Assembly: GCF_001570605.1 (NCBI RefSeq)
Contig: NZ_BBXG01000001.1
Coordinates: forward strand, 186,001-250,000
From: Herbidospora cretacea
GTDB taxonomy: Bacteria; Actinomycetota; Actinomycetes; Streptosporangiales; Streptosporangiaceae
Direction: 5' to 3'
DNA: 64,000 bases
Shown here: in pieces, positions 62,401 through 64,000 of the stretch
Position numbering within the stretch: position 1 is the stretch's first letter
Layout of the letters: each line of letters begins with the position of its first letter
Program-made: the position numbers and the translations under genes
Notes under the pieces: generated by a model
The model's input: only the letters and a program-made list of their open reading frames with translations
What the model was told of the DNA's origin: nothing
Databases searched by the model: none

Positions 62401-64000
62401 GTCCGCGACGGCGAACTCGACCGCGTCGACGTCGTGCAGCCCGCGCTCTGGGCCGTCATGGTCTCGCTGGCCGCCCTCTGGCGGTCGTACGGCGTCGAGC
62501 CCGCCGCCGTGGTCGGCCACTCGCAGGGCGAGATCGCCGCCGCCTGCGTCGCGGGCGCCCTCAGCATCGAGGACGCCGCCGCCGTCGTGGCGCTGCGCAG
62601 CAAGGCGCTGGGCGCGATCGCGGGCCGGGGCGGCATGATGTCGGTCGCGCTGCCCGCCGCCGAGCTCGACCTCGACGACCGCCTCTCGATCGCCGCGATC
62701 AACGGCCCGTCGTCCGTCGTCGTCTCCGGCGACGTCGACGCCCTGACCGAGCTGCGCGAACGCCTCGACGGCGTGCGCACCCGGGTCATCCCGGTCGACT
62801 ACGCCTCCCACTCCCACCACGTCGAGGTCATCCACGACGAGCTGCTGACGCTGCTGGCCGGGGTCACGCCCCGCGTGAGCGAGGTCCCGTTCTTCTCCAC
62901 CGTCACCGGCGACTGGCTCGACACCACCACGATGGACGCCGGGTACTGGTACCGGAACCTGCGCGGCACCGTCCTGCTGGAGGACGCAGTCAAGGGCCTC
63001 GTCCGCCAGGGATACGGCGCGTTCGTCGAGGTCAGCCCGCATCCCGGTCTGACCGCCGGGATCCAGGAGACGGCCGGGAACGCCGCCGTCGTGGGCACGC
63101 TGCGCCGGGGCGAGGGCGGCCTGGGCCGCTTTCTGCTGTCGGTGGCCGAGGCCCACGTCCAGGGCGTCCCGGTCGACTGGCCGGCCGTCTTCTCCGGCAC
63201 GGGCGCGGTCCGCGTCCCCCTGCCGACCTACGCGTTCCAGCGCAGCCGGTTCTGGCCGTCGATCCCGAAGGCGGCCCCCGCGCAGGGCCCGGCCGACGCG
63301 GCCTTCTGGGAGGTCGTCGCCCGCGCCGACCTCGACGAGCTGGCCACCACTCTGGGGGTCGAGAACGGCCCGGCGCTGGCCGAGGTGCTGCCCGCCCTGT
63401 CGGCCTGGCACCGCTCCCGTCGGGAGTCGGGCGAGCTCGACGGCTGGCGCTACACGATCGACTGGAAGCCCGTCACGCTGCCCGCCGCCCCGGCCACCGG
63501 CACCTGGCTGGTCGTCGTCCCCGAGGGCGGCGACGACCGGGGGATCGCCGCGGCGATCGGCGGCACGGTCGTCGAGGTCGGCGACCCCGACCGCGCGGCC
63601 TGGGCCTCCCTCCTCACCCCGGCCGACGGCGTGGTCTCGCTGCTCGGCACGCTGACCGGCACGCTCACCCTGGTCCAGGCGCTCGGCGACGCCGGAGTCG
63701 GCGCGCCGCTGTGGTGCGTCACCGACGGCGCGGTCTCGCTCGACGGCCTGACCAGCCCCGACCAGGCGCTCCTGTGGGGCTTCGGCCGGGTCGCCGCCGC
63801 CGAGCACCCCGACCGCTGGGGCGGCATCATCGACCTCGCCGACGGCTACCGCCGCGACGACCTGATCGCCGCCCTGCACGGCCCCGAGGACGAACTCGCC
63901 ATCCGCCCGTCCGGAGTGTTCGCCCGCCGCCTCGCCCACGGCGTCCGCCCGGCCCGCGCGCCCCGCGACTGGATGCCCGAGGGCACGATCCTGGTCACCG
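56464..64000 (+). CDS. Type I modular polyketide synthase PKS-5, modules M13-M14 (3' partial)
   Basis: This synthase is open from ATG 56464 to the window edge (about 2512 codons seen) without a stop. Residues 1-32 ([20 protein letters not shown]...) form the N-terminal docking helix expected to bind the PKS-4 tail. M13 (from about residue 33) loads malonate and leaves a hydroxyl. M14 (from about residue 1411) loads methylmalonate, has no DH between AT and KR, and is cut at the start of the KR Rossmann fold. No thioesterase is seen, so the gene and probably the assembly line continue. The protein follows PKS-4 by 13 bp, consistent with co-translation. The M13 AT is shortened by about 16 residues at the site where the M5 and M6 ATs carry inserts. 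Confidence 0.96.
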   Translation, partial: MVNEEKYLDYLKRATADLRETRQRLREAEERDHEPIAIVGMSCRYPGGVRSPEDLWSLVASGGDGISVFPTDRGWDMDFLSRGSYVSEGGFLHEAADFDAGFFGISPREAVAMDPQQRLLLEVSWEAIERAGLDPAALKGSRTGVFAGVMYHDYASRLRSLPEDVEGFLGTGNSGSVVSGRVAYTFGLEGPAVTVDTACSSSLVALHMAVTSLRGGECTMALAGGVTVMATPSSFLDFSRQRGLAPDGRCKSFAAGADGTGWSEGVGVLLVEKLSDALAHGHPVLAVIRGTAVNQDGASSGLTAPNGPSQQRVIRAALENARLSPSDVDAVEAHGTGTTLGDPIEAQAVIATYGQDRDEPLWLGSLKSNLGHTQAAAGVGGIIKMVMAIRAGVLPRTLHVDEPTPMVDWTTGRVALLTEERAWPETGNPRRAAVSSFGISGTNAHTVIEQAPEAAAVDSPDTPDRVVPWILSARSEGGVQEQADRLRRFVTGESAADVALSLTRRSSMEWRGVVVGTREQLLNGLRSVEAGQPRRGRTAFLFTGQGSQRENMGARLHREFPVFAAAFDEVRSHFPETSTQAEIFAVEVALHRLVESFGITPDVVAGHSIGEIAAAHVAGVLSLEDACALLRARGALMRALPAGGAMVAVEAAPHEISPGVDIAAINGPRSVVISGPEDVVLAEAARFERTKRLSVTHAFHSALMEPMLDDFRRALAGISFHPPAVEFVSSVEVGADVTDPEYWVRHVRATVRFTDAVDALDAVRVLEIGPDAVLSAMVDDAVPTMRKDRDEVTALYGALAGMWRRGAAVKWDFPGAKRVDLPTYAFDHRRYWLDAGEPEATPVDGAFWDAVENEDLDALAGTLAVERESLEVVLPALAGWRRQHREHSRAERWRYRVEWTSAPPAGSVDGRWLIVAAEGVEPPVLDTETVVVEACADRAVMAERLAAHDDVRGVLAVRPTIGQALALTQAIGETTGDARLWILTEGAVGIGGADAVTDPDQAMLWGFGRSAAMELPDRWGGLVDAVLDERTTPLLSQVLAGGEDQVAIRTSGVFARRLGRAPLTGPAWTPSGTVLVTGGTGAIGRRVVGWLAESGAQVVVASRRGPGAPGADDLPATVVACDVSDREALRALLERIPVTAVVHAAGVLDDGVIDGLTPERLDAVIAAKADAARNLDELTGDLDAFITFSSLAGVVGSAGQANYAAANAYLDALVERRRAEGKPGSSIAWGPWADGGMADDAAVADRVRRGGLTVLPPDLALDALRQAGQGVVAIADVDWDRFAQGYPGALLSNLTESRPARTEAPTGLAGRLAGLTGAARDRVLLEVVRDVVAVVLGHPSPESVDPARAFKDLGFTSLTAVDLRNRLSAATGLKLPPTLVYDYPTPLALAAFLGAEHAPAEVAPLVVAADDEPIAIVGMGLRFPGGVDTPEDLWRLLVDGGDAVSGLPMDRGWDLDALYHPDPENPGTSYTREGAFLRGAAEFDAEFFGISPREALAMDPQQRLLLETAWEAFERAGIDPLSLRGGRAGVFVGTNGQDYAQLAQRAPEGSEGYLGTGNAASVVSGRLAYTFGTEGPAVTVDTACSASLVALHLAVQALRQGECTLALAGGVTVMSTPGAFVEFSRQRGLAPDGRCKAFAAGADGTGWGEGAGMLVVERLSDAQANGHPVLAIVRGSAINQDGASNGLTAPNGPSQQRVIRQALANARLTTADVDAVEAHGTGTTLGDPIEAQALLATYGQNRAEPLRLGSVKSNIGHTQAAAGVAGVIKMVLALQHGVLPKTLHADEPSPHVDWASGAVGLLTETIPWPETGRPRRAAVSSFGFSGTNAHTILEQAPETAPAEAATPLETTPWVLSARSPEALRAQAARLRDHAPADIPADVVNVGYSLVTTRASLDHRAVVFDPAGLDALAAGRTRPGLVTGVAARDAERVVMVFPGQGSQWAGMAAELMETSAVFLDRMGECADALAPHVDWSLLDVVRDGELDRVDVVQPALWAVMVSLAALWRSYGVEPAAVVGHSQGEIAAACVAGALSIEDAAAVVALRSKALGAIAGRGGMMSVALPAAELDLDDRLSIAAINGPSSVVVSGDVDALTELRERLDGVRTRVIPVDYASHSHHVEVIHDELLTLLAGVTPRVSEVPFFSTVTGDWLDTTTMDAGYWYRNLRGTVLLEDAVKGLVRQGYGAFVEVSPHPGLTAGIQETAGNAAVVGTLRRGEGGLGRFLLSVAEAHVQGVPVDWPAVFSGTGAVRVPLPTYAFQRSRFWPSIPKAAPAQGPADAAFWEVVARADLDELATTLGVENGPALAEVLPALSAWHRSRRESGELDGWRYTIDWKPVTLPAAPATGTWLVVVPEGGDDRGIAAAIGGTVVEVGDPDRAAWASLLTPADGVVSLLGTLTGTLTLVQALGDAGVGAPLWCVTDGAVSLDGLTSPDQALLWGFGRVAAAEHPDRWGGIIDLADGYRRDDLIAALHGPEDELAIRPSGVFARRLAHGVRPARAPRDWMPEGTILVT
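56560..60660 (+). other. PKS module M13: KS-AT(malonyl)-KR(B-type)-ACP
   Basis: The KS has TACSSS (Cys 57058), His 57463, NLGHTQ (His 57577) and the fingerprint MYHDY (56911-56925). The segment after RGWD is short ([15 protein letters not shown]). The AT (about 58072-58965) has GHSIGE (Ser 58285) and HAFH (58552-58563), so malonyl. It lacks the usual GEGLDDT stretch before EIFAVEVAL and also lacks the rare-codon block ([14 protein letters not shown]). The KR (about 58975-60360) has [11 protein letters not shown] (59905-59913) and Tyr 60070; its catalytic Ser context is ITFSSLAG. The ACP reads LGFTSLT, Ser 60532. Expected product is a 3R-hydroxyl. Confidence 0.92.
60694..64000 (+). other. PKS module M14: KS-AT(methylmalonyl)-KR (truncated by window)
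   Basis: The KS has TACSAS (Cys 61213), His 61618, His 61732 and the fingerprint TNGQDY (61063-61080). Its N-terminus GMGLRFPGG is shared only with M9. The AT (about 62254-63255) has GHSQGE (Ser 62521) and YASH (62800-62811), so methylmalonyl. The KR structural half begins near 63289 ([16 protein letters not shown]), directly after the AT, so no DH is present. The sequence stops at GTILVT, just before the NADPH loop. KR type, ACP and what follows cannot be read. Confidence 0.9.

Noticed and set aside
63289-64000. A thioesterase or other release domain.
   Set aside because: The sequence ends inside the M14 KR; no GHSAG-type hydrolase motif outside the AT domains was seen.

Overview
The window is one uninterrupted stretch of a very large modular type I polyketide synthase (PKS) locus from a high-GC Gram-positive bacterium. 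The very high G+C, the strong C/G bias at third codon positions and the cis-AT PKS style point to Actinomycetota (Streptomyces, Streptosporangiaceae or Pseudonocardiaceae type). The genus cannot be fixed from this sequence. There are five co-directional plus-strand genes and essentially nothing else: no tRNA, rRNA, IS element, CRISPR array or tailoring gene. The window starts inside a KS domain and ends inside a KR domain, so the first and last genes are incomplete.

Layout, numbering modules M1-M14 in order of appearance. PKS-1 (1-9236, 5'-truncated) carries M1 KS-AT(mal)-DH-ER-KR-ACP and M2 KS-AT(mal)-KR-ACP. PKS-2 (9263-28204) carries M3 KS-AT(mmal)-KR-ACP and M4, M5 and M6, each KS-AT(mal)-DH-KR-ACP. 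PKS-3 (28232-41833) carries M7 KS-AT(mal)-DH-KR-ACP, M8 KS-AT(mal)-KR-ACP and M9 KS-AT(mal)-KR-ACP. A 205-bp gap follows, the only sizeable non-coding segment. PKS-4 (42039-56450) carries M10 KS-AT(mmal)-DH-KR-ACP, M11 KS-AT(mmal)-KR(A-type)-ACP and M12 KS-AT(mal)-DH-KR-ACP. PKS-5 (56464 to the window end, 3'-truncated) carries M13 KS-AT(mal)-KR-ACP and M14 KS-AT(mmal)-KR-(cut).

The proteins should hand the chain on in gene order. Each complete junction has a C-terminal docking tail and an N-terminal coiled-coil docking helix. The PKS-1/PKS-2 pair is of a different sequence class from the other three pairs. If all domains work, the chain gains in order: methylene (M1), OH (M2), OH plus alpha-methyl (M3), four consecutive double bonds (M4-M7, a conjugated tetraene), OH (M8), OH (M9), alkene plus alpha-methyl (M10), OH of opposite configuration plus alpha-methyl (M11), alkene (M12), OH (M13), and a further methyl-bearing unit (M14). 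This is a polyene-polyol macrolide or linear polyene type of backbone. No loading module, thioesterase, regulator or glycosyltransferase lies in the window, so the starter unit, ring closure and decoration are unknown.

The most interesting signals are evolutionary and mechanistic. The KS substrate-tunnel fingerprint agrees with the processing done by the preceding module in all 13 testable cases. Two KRs have unusual residues at key positions: Ser to Ala in M10 and a nucleotide-loop Gly to Ala in M4. An AT-rich, rare-codon DNA block with the 10-bp palindrome CGAAATTTCG is conserved at the same place in 8 of 10 malonyl ATs. M9 looks like an acyltransferase swap. The PKS-3/PKS-4 gap holds helically phased direct repeats. 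All calls come from reading the sequence; no database search was possible.
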